A stretch of DNA of 64,000 nucleotides, from NCBI RefSeq assembly GCF_002999235.1, contig NZ_CP027236.1, positions 372,001 through 436,000 of the forward strand. Direction: 5' to 3'. This stretch comes from Actinomyces sp. oral taxon 897 (GTDB taxonomy: Bacteria > Actinomycetota > Actinomycetes > Actinomycetales > Actinomycetaceae). The position numbers were made by a program, and so were the translations under genes. The notes beneath the pieces were generated by a model. The model did no database searches. It was not told the origin of the DNA and saw only the letters and a program-made list of their open reading frames with translations. Shown piece after piece: positions 26,223-36,400 of the stretch. How positions within the stretch are numbered: position 1 is the first letter of the stretch; each line of letters begins with the position of its first letter.

Positions 26223-26696
26223 CTACAGGTCCAGGTCCTCCAGGGCCACCAGGTGCCGGTTGCTGATCTGCTCGACCTTGTCCACCCGCCTGCGGTACTT
26301 GGGCTGGTCCAGGAAGCCGGTGGTCATCCACACCCGGACGATCTCCAGGGCGATCGCCGAGCCAATGATCTTGCCTCCCAGGCACAGCACGTTGGAGTCG
26401 GTGTGCTCCCGGGCGAGCCGGGCGCAGAAGGGGTCCTGGCACACCACCGCCGTCAGCCCGCGCACCCGGTTGGCGATCAGGGCCGAGCCGTAGCCCACCC
26501 CGTCGACGAAGACGCCCCGGTCGGCCTGGCCCCGGGCCACTGCCAGGGCGGCGGGGTAGACGTGGTCGGACAGGTCGGCGGGCTGGGTGTCCGGCGTGCC
26601 GAAGTCCTCGGTGGTGTGTCCCTGGGACTCCAGCCACGCCGCGATCTCTCTCTTGAGCGGGAAGCCCGCGTGGTCACTGGCAAGTGCAATACGCAT
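26223..26696 (-). CDS. RpiB/LacA/LacB family sugar-phosphate isomerase (divergent active site)
   Basis: 157 aa, typical for the family that interconverts aldose and ketose phosphates. N-terminal MRIALASDHAGFPLKREIAAWL and C-terminal REHTDSNVLCLGGKIIG are canonical. The usual catalytic loop (C/G-G-T/S-G-x-G ... AANK) reads VDGVGYGSALIANRVRG here: no Cys, and Val replaces the Thr/Ser. It may therefore act on another sugar phosphate rather than ribose 5-phosphate. The start is leaderless (TAGACT 6 bases upstream). Confidence 0.85.
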   Translation of the reverse strand: MRIALASDHAGFPLKREIAAWLESQGHTTEDFGTPDTQPADLSDHVYPAALAVARGQADRGVFVDGVGYGSALIANRVRGLTAVVCQDPFCARLAREHTDSNVLCLGGKIIGSAIALEIVRVWMTTGFLDQPKYRRRVDKVEQISNRHLVALEDLDL

Positions 26697-26702
26697 ATGG
26701 TG

Positions 26703-26708
26703 AGTCTA
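26703..26708 (-). promoter_or_regulatory. Leaderless -10 element of the rpiB-like gene
   Basis: On the minus strand TAGACT is followed by 6 bases and ATG at 26696. Confidence 0.5.
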
Positions 26709-26952
26709 ACATCACACTGTCGTGCGGGGGCGGCGTATGAGACGGCCCCGGCCCGCCTCTGGCGGGTCCGGCCCCGCCCCGCCAGGCGGTGCCCGGGGGC
26801 GTCCGGTAGGAGGAGAGGGCTCCTCCCGGGGAGGGAGCGTGCCCGCGGGCAGGATCGACACGAGGGCGGATTCCCCTCAGGACGGCGGTTCCTAGCCTGG
26901 CAGGTGACGGCGCGCACCGCGTCGCCACCGACACGCCCCGAAGGAAGCAGCC

Positions 26953-27651
26953 ATGACGGCCGAACCCACCCCGCCCATCCTGTCCGCCAGATCCCTGAGC
27001 CGCACCTACGGCACCGGCCCGGCGTGCGTCGAGGCCCTCAAAGGGGTGGACCTGGACGTCCTCCCCGGTACCTTCACCTCCATTATGGGACCCTCCGGGT
27101 CAGGCAAGTCCACCCTCGTGCACTGCCTGTCCGGCATGGACCGGCCCACCTCCGGCTCGGTCACCCTGGAGGGCGTCCAGATGGTGGGCATGAAGGACCG
27201 GGCCCTGACCGAGCTGCGTCGGCGCCGCATCGGCTTCGTCTTCCAGTCCTTCAACCTCCTGCCCACCCACACGGTACGCACCAACATCACCATGCCTCTG
27301 CGCCTGGCGGGCCAGAAGGTGGACGAGGACCGCCTCCGCGAGCTCACCGGACGCCTGGGCGTGGACGGGCTCCTGGGCCGCCTGCCGGCCACCCTCTCCG
27401 GTGGGCAGGCCCAGCGCGTGGCCATTGCCCGCGCCCTCATCGCGGCCCCCGCCCTCCTGGTGGCCGACGAGCCCACCGGCAACCTGGACTCCGCCGCCAG
27501 CCAGGAGGTCCTGACCCTCCTGCGCTCCACCGCCGACGCCGGGCAGACCGTCCTCATGGTCACCCACGACGCCGACGCCGCGGCCGCCGGGGACCGCGTC
27601 GTCGTCATCCGTGACGGCCGCGTGGTGGAGGACCGGGAGGCCCGCTCATGA
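26953..27651 (+). CDS. ABC transporter ATP-binding protein (MacB/LolD type)
   Basis: 232 aa ATPase. Walker A is GPSGSGKST (about residue 54), the Q-loop is FVFQSFNLLPTHTV, the signature is LSGGQAQRVAIARAL, Walker B is LLVADEPTGNLD and the H-loop is MVTHD. The LPTHTV and EPTGNLD motifs are typical of the MacB/FtsE-like group, which pairs with FtsX-type permeases and acts as a mechanotransmitter rather than a classic pump. AAGGAA precedes the ATG. The stop overlaps the permease start as ATGA. Confidence 0.94.
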   Translation: MTAEPTPPILSARSLSRTYGTGPACVEALKGVDLDVLPGTFTSIMGPSGSGKSTLVHCLSGMDRPTSGSVTLEGVQMVGMKDRALTELRRRRIGFVFQSFNLLPTHTVRTNITMPLRLAGQKVDEDRLRELTGRLGVDGLLGRLPATLSGGQAQRVAIARALIAAPALLVADEPTGNLDSAASQEVLTLLRSTADAGQTVLMVTHDADAAAAGDRVVVIRDGRVVEDREARS

Positions 27652-30203
27652 GGGGGGCGGGACTGACCTGGCTCGCCTGGGACAACGTACGCCACTCCTG
27701 GCGCTCCCAGGCCGCCACCGCCCTGGCCGTGGGCCTGTCGACGGCCTTCGTCGTGGTGGTCCTGGCCCTGGCCGGCGGGCTCAGCCGGGCGGTGGAGGAC
27801 AGCAGCGCCCGGCCCCTGAGCACCGCCGACGTCGTCATCGGGTGCGACGCGCAGCAGGGCCCCTGCCCTCCCGCCGGGGCCCTGCTGAAGGTGGTCGCCG
27901 ACGTCCCGGGGGTCGGTGCGGCCGCCGCCGACTCCCTGTCCTACCGGCGCGTGCGCGCCGACGGCAACGAGGTCAACGTCGTCTTCGGGCCCGTCCTGCC
28001 CGAGCCCCTGCGCTACGACCGCCTGACCGCCGGGACCTGGCCCGTGGCCGGCAGGGCCCAGGTGGCCCTGGAGGCGGACACCGCCCAGGCCCTGGGGGCG
28101 GGGGTCGGCACCAGCCTGACCCTGACCGACCCCGTCGGCGGGAAGGCCCCCCAGACCCTGGAGGTCGTCGGCCTCCTGGAGTCCCAGGGGCTGGGTGCCG
28201 GACGCGGTGTCAGCGGCCTGGAGGACGGCGCCGAGGGCTCCACGGTGCTCCTGAGCGCCCAGGACCCCGACCAGGCCCCCGCCCTTGCCCGGGCCGTGGG
28301 GGACGCCCTGGCCGCAGTGGGCACGGTGGCCGACCCGCAGGATCCCTCCCGCACCTACGACCTGGGTGCCGCGCAGGTCCTCACCGGTGAGCAGGCGCGT
28401 CAGGACGCCGTCGCCCGGACCACCCAGAACGCGGACTCCAGCAGCCAGGTCCTCCTCGTCTTCGCCATGATCGCGGTGCTCCTGTCCGTGGCGATCGTCT
28501 CAACGACCTCCCAGGTGACCCTGCGCCGCCGCACCCGCCAGACCGGCCTCCTGCGCTGCACGGGCGCCACCACGGGGCAGGTGCGCCGCCTCCTGATGGT
28601 GGAGTCCGCCCTGGTCGGGCTCGCCTCCGGGGTGCTCGGCCTGCTCCTGTCCCTGCCAACGGTCATAGTGCTCCTCACGACCACCGGTATCTGTCATGAC
28701 GCCGGTGAGGCTCTGGGGACCGTGACCCCCGCCTCCGCGGCCTCGGCGCTGGTGCTGGCCGTCGTGGTCTGCGTCCTGGCCTCCCTGCGGGCCGTCTCGG
28801 CCGCCGCCCGCACCAGCCCCATGGCCGTCCTGGCGGGGGCCGGGGGAGCCCAGGGTCCGCGCACCCGTCGTCGCAGCCTGCTGACCTGGGGGCTCACGGC
28901 CCTCCTGGTGGTCCTGGGGGCGGCCCTGGTCGCCTGGGGCGCCGCCTCCCACGGGCAGGAGGCGGGCGGCGGCGCGTCCAGCCTGCTCGCGACGCTCGCC
29001 GGCGGGGTGGCCCTGCTGGTGGCGCTCGTGGTCGCCATGACCCGCGCGACCCCCGCCACCGGCACCCTCGTGGCGCGCCTCCTGGGACGCTGGGAGGCCG
29101 GGCACCAGGGCGCCCTGGGCCTGCGCCGCTCCGGAGGCCGGGCCGGGGCCACCGGGGCCATGATGCTCGTGGGCGTCGTCCTGGTCACCGCCACCCTGGT
29201 GGGGGCCGCCTCCATGCGCGCGTCGGTGGGTGCGGAGATCGACCGGCGCCGCCCCGTGGACGTCGTGGTGCACACCGACGCCGAGGCGGGGTGGACGGCC
29301 AGCCAGGTCTCCCAGATCGAGTCCGTGGCCGGGGTGAGCGCCTCCGCCCCCATGCGCTGCCTGAGGGCCACCGACGCCGACGGCGTCACGGCCTCCCCGG
29401 TGCAGCTCACGGCCGTGGACCCCGGGCAGTGGGCCGGTGTCACCCGGCGCCCCACGGACCAGGTCAGTGCCGGCAGCGCCCTGGTGGACGCCACCAGCCC
29501 GTGGGCGGGGCGGAGCCGCCTCAGTCTCACCCTGGGGTCGGGCACCACCCTGAGCCTGCCCGTGAGCACCCTGGCCTCCCGCACCCTGGGGGCCGACCAG
29601 GTCCGGGTGGCGCTCTCGGACCTGCCCGTCCGGGTGGCCCAGGAGGCGCCCACCTGCGCCGTGTGGCTGCGCACGGTGGACGGCATGTCCGGGGGCGAGT
29701 TCCAGCGCGCCCAGGCCGCGCTGCTGAGGATCGACCCCGACATGCAGGTCGGCGGGGGCCTGGCTGAGCGCGTGAGCGCGGAGAAGACCCTGGGCCAGGT
29801 CCTCACGGCCGTCATGGGCCTCCTGGCGGTCTCCCTGCTGGTGTGCGTGGTGGGCCTGGTCAACGTCCTGGGGCTGGGGGTCGCCGAGCGGCGCCGTGAG
29901 CTGGCCGTCCTGCGCGCCGTGGGCATGTCCCGCTCCCAGGTCTGCGGGGTCGTCATGACCGAGGGCGTGGTCCTGGCCCTGACCTCCCTGCTCCTGGGGC
30001 TCGCGGCGGGAACGGGCCTGGGCACTCTGGGGTCGCACGCGGTCCTGGCCCTGGCGGGAGGCCTGGGCACCCAGGTGACGGTGCCCTGGGGGCAGGTGGT
30101 GCTGCTGGCCGTCGCGACCCTCGTGGTGGCCGCCCTGGCCAGCGCGGTGCCCGCGGCGGGGGCCTCGCGCATCAGCCCGGTGGAGGCCATGGCGCGCGAG
30201 TGA
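27648..30203 (+). CDS. FtsX-like ABC transporter permease
   Basis: 851 aa with two FtsX domains. TM1 lies at about residues 24-46, then a large external domain, three TMs around 275-395, a further pair, then a second external domain and three C-terminal TMs (LTAVMGLLAVSLLVCVVGLVNVLGLGVAERRREL ...). The last block contains the conserved RRRELAVLRAVGMSRSQV. Such permeases export peptides or lipoproteins or move antibiotics; the substrate here is unknown. Coupled to the ATPase. Confidence 0.9.
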   Translation: MRGAGLTWLAWDNVRHSWRSQAATALAVGLSTAFVVVVLALAGGLSRAVEDSSARPLSTADVVIGCDAQQGPCPPAGALLKVVADVPGVGAAAADSLSYRRVRADGNEVNVVFGPVLPEPLRYDRLTAGTWPVAGRAQVALEADTAQALGAGVGTSLTLTDPVGGKAPQTLEVVGLLESQGLGAGRGVSGLEDGAEGSTVLLSAQDPDQAPALARAVGDALAAVGTVADPQDPSRTYDLGAAQVLTGEQARQDAVARTTQNADSSSQVLLVFAMIAVLLSVAIVSTTSQVTLRRRTRQTGLLRCTGATTGQVRRLLMVESALVGLASGVLGLLLSLPTVIVLLTTTGICHDAGEALGTVTPASAASALVLAVVVCVLASLRAVSAAARTSPMAVLAGAGGAQGPRTRRRSLLTWGLTALLVVLGAALVAWGAASHGQEAGGGASSLLATLAGGVALLVALVVAMTRATPATGTLVARLLGRWEAGHQGALGLRRSGGRAGATGAMMLVGVVLVTATLVGAASMRASVGAEIDRRRPVDVVVHTDAEAGWTASQVSQIESVAGVSASAPMRCLRATDADGVTASPVQLTAVDPGQWAGVTRRPTDQVSAGSALVDATSPWAGRSRLSLTLGSGTTLSLPVSTLASRTLGADQVRVALSDLPVRVAQEAPTCAVWLRTVDGMSGGEFQRAQAALLRIDPDMQVGGGLAERVSAEKTLGQVLTAVMGLLAVSLLVCVVGLVNVLGLGVAERRRELAVLRAVGMSRSQVCGVVMTEGVVLALTSLLLGLAAGTGLGTLGSHAVLALAGGLGTQVTVPWGQVVLLAVATLVVAALASAVPAAGASRISPVEAMARE

Positions 30204-30282
30204 GCCCGTCCCGGGCGCGTCGGTGCCAGGTGCATTCAGTGCCAGCACGCCGGCACCGGCGCGTCCGGACGGCTTGCCAAAG

Positions 30283-30303
30283 TAGGTTAATGAACATAAC
30301 CTA
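30283..30303. promoter_or_regulatory. Palindromic operator overlapping the tetR-family promoter
   Basis: TAGGTTA-N7-TAACCTA: perfect 7-bp arms over 21 bp, ending 5 bases before the GTG start at 30309 and covering the -10 hexamer TAACCT. The position predicts autorepression of the regulator and its coupled oxidoreductase. Confidence 0.75.
30297..30302 (+). promoter_or_regulatory. Leaderless -10 element of the tetR-family gene
   Basis: TAACCT, 6 bases, then GTG at 30309; it lies within the right arm of the operator. Confidence 0.45.
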
Positions 30304-30308
30304 AGTGT

Positions 30309-30881
30309 GTGACCAGGTCGGAGGATGGGGACAGGCGGACCACGGACACCCGCGAACGGCTCGTGTCCGCCGCAGTGGAGCGCGTCGACGAGGTCGGGTG
30401 GGACCGGCTCAGCCTCTCCGCGGTCGCCAGGGCCTGCGGGATCTCGCCCCCCGCCTGCTACAAGCACTTCCCGGACAGGGAGCACCTCCTTGCCGCCGCG
30501 CTCCTTGCCCTGTCCGCGCAGGTCGGTCGCCAGGCACGGGCCCGCCTGCGCCCTGACCCCCAGGACTCCCTCCTGGGTGTGGCCCAGCTCCTGGTGACCA
30601 TGGCCCAGGAGCACCCCCGCCTCCTGGACCTTCTCCTGTTCAGCCCCGCCGCCCTGGCGGCCCTGGACGGGACGGGCCGCTACCCCCTCCTGGACCTGGT
30701 GCGCGGTGAGGTCGCCCGGATGGCGGCACGCCACGACCTCGACGCGACGACCCTGTTCACCGTCCTGTGGGCCTTTATCCAGGGCTACTCCCGGCTCGTC
30801 GCCACCGGGGCAGCCACCTACGACACCGACCTCCTGCGGCAGACTATGAACGCCTTCACCATGATAGGAAAGAATACGTGA
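30309..30881 (+). CDS. TetR family transcriptional regulator
   Basis: 190 aa. The N-terminal HTH is RERLVSAAVERVDEVGWDRLSLSAVARACGISPPACYKHFPDREHLL (about residues 15-60), followed by an all-helical ligand-binding domain. The stop overlaps the next gene as GTGA, so regulator and oxidoreductase form one unit, probably autorepressed through the 30283-30303 palindrome and induced by an unknown small molecule such as a quinone or electrophile. Confidence 0.92.
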   Translation: MTRSEDGDRRTTDTRERLVSAAVERVDEVGWDRLSLSAVARACGISPPACYKHFPDREHLLAAALLALSAQVGRQARARLRPDPQDSLLGVAQLLVTMAQEHPRLLDLLLFSPAALAALDGTGRYPLLDLVRGEVARMAARHDLDATTLFTVLWAFIQGYSRLVATGAATYDTDLLRQTMNAFTMIGKNT

Positions 30882-31459
30882 CCCATACACTCATTGTCTA
30901 CGCCCATCCCTGGACCGGATCGCTCAACCACGCGATCCTAGAGGCCGTCACCAGCGCCCTGGACGTCGCCGGGCAGCCCTACGATGTCATCGACCTTCTG
31001 GCCGACGGCTTCGACCCCCGCTACGACGCCGCCGAGCTCGCGCTCTTCCGCTCCGGCGGCACCAACGACCCGCTGGTCACCCGCTACCAGGGGCTCGTGG
31101 AGCGCGCCACCCGCCTGGTCGTCATCGCCCCCGTGTGGTGGAACGACGTCCCCGCCGTCCTCAAGGGCTTTATCGACAAGGTCATGAAGCAGCAGTGGGC
31201 CTACGTGCCCACCGGCAGGGGGATCCGGGGACGCCTGGGGCACGTGGAGGAGGCCCTCGTCCTGACCACCTCCACCTCACCCACCTGGTACCTGCGTCTC
31301 GCCCGGGGCAACGCCGTCAGACGGACCCTCGTAGGGGCCACCCTCAGGCAGCTGGGTATCCGTCGCCGCCGCTGGGTCAACTACGGGCGGGCCGGCTCGG
31401 GCGGCCCGGAGCGCGTCCGGCGCCACCTGGAGCAGGTGGCCCGCCTCGCCGTCGGGTGA
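30878..31459 (+). CDS. NAD(P)H-dependent flavin oxidoreductase (flavodoxin-like fold, KefF/MdaB/NQO type)
   Basis: 193 aa. The N-terminus THTLIVYAHPWTGSLNHAILEAV is the flavodoxin-like FMN/FAD-binding motif, and LVVIAPVWWNDVPAVLKGFIDKVM is the family's second signature. It probably reduces quinones or related compounds by two electrons in the cytoplasm. GTG at 30878 lies in the GTGA overlap with the TetR gene, implying that its substrate or a related compound is the inducer. Confidence 0.9.
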   Translation: MTHTLIVYAHPWTGSLNHAILEAVTSALDVAGQPYDVIDLLADGFDPRYDAAELALFRSGGTNDPLVTRYQGLVERATRLVVIAPVWWNDVPAVLKGFIDKVMKQQWAYVPTGRGIRGRLGHVEEALVLTTSTSPTWYLRLARGNAVRRTLVGATLRQLGIRRRRWVNYGRAGSGGPERVRRHLEQVARLAVG

Positions 31460-31460
31460 G

Positions 31461-31568
31461 GCGGGTGCCCCCGCCCGCGTACGTAGGTGGTGCCGCTGAG
31501 CAGCTTCAGGGCGGTGCGGGTGCCCCCGCCCGCGTACGGACCCGACCGCGCGCCAGGCCCGTACGCGG
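31461..31568. terminator. Convergent-gene terminator region with 23-bp direct repeats
   Basis: GCGGGTGCCCCCGCCCGCG-type 23-mers at 31461-31483 and 31516-31538 each fold into a 7-bp stem with a C4 loop. A further perfect 10-bp hairpin pairs CCGCGTACGG (31530-31539) with CCGTACGCGG (31559-31568). It lies between the oxidoreductase and the converging gcvH gene. Confidence 0.6.
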
Positions 31569-31610
31569 ACGCAGGGGCCGGGACGGGGGACAGGATCAGG
31601 ACGGAGGCCT

Positions 31611-31994
31611 TCAGAGGACCTCGGCACCGAAGCGCTCGGCGTACTCCTGGGCGCTGAGCAGCTCCCCCTCCCCGCTCACCTCCACGGTGAACAGCCAGGC
31701 CGCGTAGGGGTCGGCGTTGACCAGGGCCGGGTCGTCCACGACCGCCCCGTTGACCTCCACCACCGTACCGGAGACGGGGGAGTAGAGGTCCGAGACCGCC
31801 TTGGTGGACTCCAGCTCGCCGCAGGGCTCCCCGGCGACCACCTCGCTGCCGACCTCGGGCAGGTCCACGTAGACCACCTCGCCCAGGGCGTCGGTGGCCA
31901 CGGCGCTCACCCCCACCCGGGCGGGGCGGGAGGAGTCGAGCCACTCGTGCTCCGGGGAGTAGCGAAGGCCGGGCGTGACAGGCTGCTTGGGCAT
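31611..31994 (-). CDS. gcvH: Glycine cleavage system H protein
   Basis: 127 aa lipoyl carrier that shuttles the aminomethyl group from P to T protein. The lipoyl-lysine lies in [18 protein letters not shown]. The remaining fold is typical (YSPEHEWLD ... [15 protein letters not shown]). It is the last gene of the minus-strand gcvP-gcvT-gcvH operon. The 116-bp gap to gcvT has short TACCGGCGGGCG repeats. The open frame extends far upstream but only ATG 31994 fits the family. Confidence 0.96.
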   Translation of the reverse strand: MPKQPVTPGLRYSPEHEWLDSSRPARVGVSAVATDALGEVVYVDLPEVGSEVVAGEPCGELESTKAVSDLYSPVSGTVVEVNGAVVDDPALVNADPYAAWLFTVEVSGEGELLSAQEYAERFGAEVL

Positions 31995-32110
31995 GATCGG
32001 TTCCTCTCGGATCGGGGACGGTGAACCAGGTGGCGGGCGATGCTCGCCCGCCCCAGAACCAGGGCGGACCCGGCCGCTACCGGCGGGCGAGGCCGCGTAC
32101 CGGCGGGCGT

Positions 32111-33397
32111 CTAGCGGGGGCGCCGGTAGAAGGGCGGGGTGACGACCTCCATGGGCAGGGCCCGGCCGCGCACGTCCACGCTCAGGCGCGTGCCCACCGG
32201 CCAGGTGCCCGCGGGCGCGGGCCCGCCGGGACGCAGGCGGGCCAGGGCGATCGGGTAGCCCAGCGTGGGGGAGAGCAGGCCGCTGGTCACCTCCCCGACC
32301 TCCTGCCCCTCCGGGCCCAGGACCGTGCACCCCGCCCGGGCCGCCCGCCGCCCCTGGCCGCGCAGGGCCACGAGCATCCAGGTCCCCGCCTGCCCGTCAC
32401 GCCCCGAGCGCTCGGCCAGGGCCGAGCGGCCCACGAAGTCCGGATCCTCCGGGCCGAGCTTGACCACCCCGGCCAGGCCCGCGTCCAGGGGGGTGACCTC
32501 CTCGCTGAGCTCGTGGCCGTACAGGGCCATGCCCGCCTCCAGGCGCAGGGAGTCGCGCGCCGCCAGGCCGCAGGGGGTCAGCGCCGGCAGCGTCGTGCCC
32601 CCGTCCCCCACCCCGGGCAGGGCCGCGGCCGCACGGGTCACGACCTCCCACAGGTCCACGGCGTCCTCGCCGGCGCAGAAGATCTCAAAGCCGTCCTCAC
32701 CGGTGTAGCCGGTGCGGGCCAGCAGGACCCGGTGCCCCGCCGCCGTGGCCCGGGCGACGGCGTAGTAGCGCAGGCGCGCCAGCAGCTCGCCCCCGCACAG
32801 CACGTCCGCCTCCCCGCAGCCCCGGGAGGTGGGGGAGGTCGCCTGGCGGGCCGCGTCGGGGGGCACCGGCCGCAGGGCCGCGGGCGAGGCCACCCCGGAA
32901 TCGACCACCTGCGAGAGGACCTCGACGGCACGGGGCCCCTGGACGGCCAGGAGCGCAGTGTCGTCGCTCACGTCCTCCACCTGCGCCTGAAAGCCCGCCA
33001 CCCGCTCGGCCAGGGCGGCCGCCACCCGCTCGCGGTTGCCGGCGTTGGGCACCACCAGGTACCGCTCCTCACAGACCCGGTAGACAATGAGGTCGTCCAG
33101 CACGCCGCCGCCCGTGTCCACGATCATCATGTAGCGGGCCCGCCCCACGCCGAGGGTGCCAGCCCGGCCCGTCAGCGCGTGGTCCAGGGCCGCGCCCGCC
33201 TGGGGGCCGCGTACCCACACCTCCCCCATGTGGGACAGGTCGAAGAGCCCGGCGGCGGTGCGCACCGCCCGGTGCTCGGCCAGGTCCGAGGCGTAGCGCA
33301 GGGGCATGTCCCAGCCGCCGAAGTCGGTGAAGGAGGCGCCCAGGGACACGTGGACCTCGTGCAGGGGCGTGCGCCGCAGGGCCGGGGAGGAGGTCAT
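32111..33397 (-). CDS. gcvT: Glycine cleavage system T protein (aminomethyltransferase)
   Basis: Transfers the methylene carbon of glycine to tetrahydrofolate and releases ammonia. 428 aa, about 50 longer than usual. Diagnostic parts are [40 protein letters not shown] (folate-site region), [13 protein letters not shown] and the C-terminal barrel. Extra length sits in a middle segment around [25 protein letters not shown] precedes the ATG. It follows gcvP by only 15 bases. Confidence 0.95.
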   Translation of the reverse strand: MTSSPALRRTPLHEVHVSLGASFTDFGGWDMPLRYASDLAEHRAVRTAAGLFDLSHMGEVWVRGPQAGAALDHALTGRAGTLGVGRARYMMIVDTGGGVLDDLIVYRVCEERYLVVPNAGNRERVAAALAERVAGFQAQVEDVSDDTALLAVQGPRAVEVLSQVVDSGVASPAALRPVPPDAARQATSPTSRGCGEADVLCGGELLARLRYYAVARATAAGHRVLLARTGYTGEDGFEIFCAGEDAVDLWEVVTRAAAALPGVGDGGTTLPALTPCGLAARDSLRLEAGMALYGHELSEEVTPLDAGLAGVVKLGPEDPDFVGRSALAERSGRDGQAGTWMLVALRGQGRRAARAGCTVLGPEGQEVGEVTSGLLSPTLGYPIALARLRPGGPAPAGTWPVGTRLSVDVRGRALPMEVVTPPFYRRPR

Positions 33398-33412
33398 GGT
33401 CGGTCCTTCCTT

Positions 33413-36400
33413 TCAGGAGACGGAGGTGTCAGGGAGTTCCTGCGGGGTCGGGTAGGTGCACACCAGGTGGCGGTCGCCCCAGGCGTTGTCGACGCGGGTC
33501 ACCGGCGGGAAGTAGCGTGTGCGCCGGGCCGCGCTCGCGGTCCCGGGCCAGGCCCCCTGGGTACGCGGGTAGGAGCGGGTCCACTCCTCGGCGGTCACCT
33601 GGGCCAGCGTGTGCGGGGCCAGGCGCAGCGGGGAGTCCTCCAGGGCGATCCGCCCGGCGGCCACGTCGTCGATCTCGGCGCGGATGGTGGTCATGGCCGC
33701 CACGAACCGGTCCAGCTCCTCCAGGGGCTCGGACTCGGTGGGCTCGACCATGAGGGTCCCGGCCACCGGGAAGGACAGGGTGGGGGCGTGGAAGCCGAGG
33801 TCGATGAGGCGCTTGGCCACGTCCTCGGCCGTGACCCCGGTGTCCCGGGTCAGCTCCCGCAGGTCCAGGACGCACTCGTGGGCCACCAGGCCGCCGGGCC
33901 CGGTGTACAGCGTGGGGTAGGCCTCCGCCAGGCGCCGTGAGAGGTAGTTCGCGGCGGCGACGGCGCCCAGGGTGGCGCGGCGCAGGTCGGCGTCGTCCAT
34001 GAGCGCCAGGTAGGCCCAGGACAGGGGCGCGAGCCCCGCCGAGCCGAAGCGCGCCCCGGCCACCGGGTCCCCGTAGAAGCCCGCGTCCGGGTCGCCCTCC
34101 TCGGGGGCCGTCGACTCGTTGTGCCCGGCGGGCAGGTAGGGGACCAGGTGCGCCTTGGCCGCCACCGGCCCCACCCCCGGCCCCCCGCCGCCGTGGGGGA
34201 GGGCGAAGGTCTTGTGCAGGTTGAGGTGGCTGACGTCACCGCCCAGGTCCCCGGGGCGCAGCAGGCCGCACAGGGCGTTGAGGTTGGCCCCGTCGATGTA
34301 GACCTGGCCCCCGGCGGCGTGGACCAGGTCGGTCACGTGGCGCACCTGCTTCTCGAAGACCCCGTGCGTGGAGGGGTAGGTGAGCATAATGGCGGCGACC
34401 CGGCCCGCGTGGGCCGCGAGCCTGGCCTCCAGGTCGGCCACGTCAACGGACCCGTCCGGGGCGGTCCCCACCGCGACCACCCGCAGGCCCGCGGCCGCGG
34501 CCGAGGCGGCGTTGGTGCCGTGGGCCGAGGCGGGGACGAGGCACACGTCCCGCTCACCCTGGCCGCGGGCCTCCAGGTAGCCGCGGATGGCCAGGAGCCC
34601 GGCGAGCTCCCCCTGGGCCCCGGAGGCCGGCTGGAGGCTGACCCGGTCGTAGCCGGTCACCCGGGCCAGGCGCTGGCTCAGGTCGGCCAGGAGACGGCGC
34701 CAGCCGCGGGTCTGGGACGCCGGGGCCAGGGGGTGGATGCCCGCCAGGGCGGGGTCGAGCCAGGTGGCGGACTCGACGGCGGCGTTGAGCTTGAGGGTGC
34801 ACGACCCCAGGGGCACCATGGTGCGGTCCAGGGCCAGGTCGCGGTCCGCCAGGGTGCGCAGGTAGCGGGTGAGGGAGGCCTCGCAGCGGTGGGCGTGGAA
34901 GACCGGGTGGGTCAGGAAGCTGCTGGTGCGGCGCAGGTCCGCGGGCAGGGGGAAGGCGTCGGCGGGGGAGCCGTCGGTGTCGTCGGTGTCGACTGGGCCG
35001 GCGGCCGCCTTGGCGCGTCTCCAGCCGGGCGTCCAGTCCAGGAGCCAGGCGGCTGTCCCGATGCTCGTCCGGACGGGCGCTCCCGGTTCCCTGGGCGCCT
35101 CTGCCCCTGCTGAGCCGGCTGTGTCCAGGCTGATGCCTGGGCGGACCGGCTGCCTGGGCTCCGCCTTCGGCGAGCTGGCCGTGCCTGGGACGCTCACTGG
35201 ACGACATACGGAAGATATCGCTGTCCATACAGGATCAGGATTTGCGGGCATCGCTGCCCCCCACATAGACTCTGCTGAGCTGGCTGTGTCCTGGCTGGTG
35301 CGTGGGCGGACCGGCCGCCTGGCCCCTGCCTTCGGCGAGCTGGCCGTGTCGTGGTGTCCCTGGTGACCAGGACCCGCCTGCTTCGCCTTCGGTGAGTCCG
35401 TGTCGGTCAGGGCGGACACCACGGCGTCCAGGTGGGCGGTGGTGGTCAGCTCGTTGATGGAGATCCCCACGTGCTTGGTGTCCAGGTGGCGGATGTTCAC
35501 GCCGCGGTCGGCGGCCCGGGCCACGGCCCAGGCCGCCCCCTGGGGGACGTACACGGACAGGGTGTCGAAGAAGTCCCGGTGCTCCAGGGTCAGGCCGGCC
35601 GCCTCCAGCCGGGAGGCCAGGTCGGCGGCCTGCTCGTGGATCCGCGTGGCGATGGCGGTCAGCCCCTCGGGGCCGTGGTGGACGCAGTACATGGCGGAGA
35701 CGACCGCCATGAGGGCCTGGGCGGTGCAGATGTTGGAGGTGGCCTTCTGACGGCGGATGTGCTGCTCGCGGGTCTGGAGGGCCAGGCGCAGGGCGGGGGC
35801 GCCGTCGCGGTCCCGTGACACGCCCACGATCCGCCCCGGGAGCTGGCGCGTCAGGGCGGTGGTCACGGACATGAAGCCCGCGTGCGGGCCGCCGTAGAAC
35901 AGGGGCGCCCCCAGGCGCTGGGCCGAGCCGACGGCGATGTCCGCCCCCAGCTCCCCGGGCGGGGTCAGGAGCGTGGCGGCCAGCGGGTCCACGTCCACGG
36001 CCACCAGGCCGCCGCGCGCGTGGACGGACTCGACCAGGGGTCTCAGGTCGTGCAGGGCGCCGCGGGTGGAGGCCTGCGCCAGCACGACCCCGGCCAGGGG
36101 GTCGTTGGCGATGCCCATGATCGAGTTGTTGAGCATGCCGGTGAGGTCGGCGAAGATGACCGGCAGGTCCAGCTGGTAGGCCCGGGACACGGCCATCTGG
36201 ACGCACTGGGGGTGCAGGTCCAGATCCAGCAGGACCGGGAGATCCTTGCCCTGACGTCCCTGGGCGCGCACCATCAGCATCATGGCCTCGGTCACGGCGG
36301 TGGCCTCGTCCAGCAGGGAGGCGCAGGCCACGGGCAGGCCGGTGAGGTCGCTGACCACCGTCTGGAACAGTAGCTGGGCCTCCAGGCGCCCCTGGCTGAT

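Noticed and set aside
31461..31568. tRNA gene in the repeat-rich gap before gcvH
   Set aside because: No cloverleaf, GTTCRA or 3' acceptor pairing is present; the stems are simple terminators.
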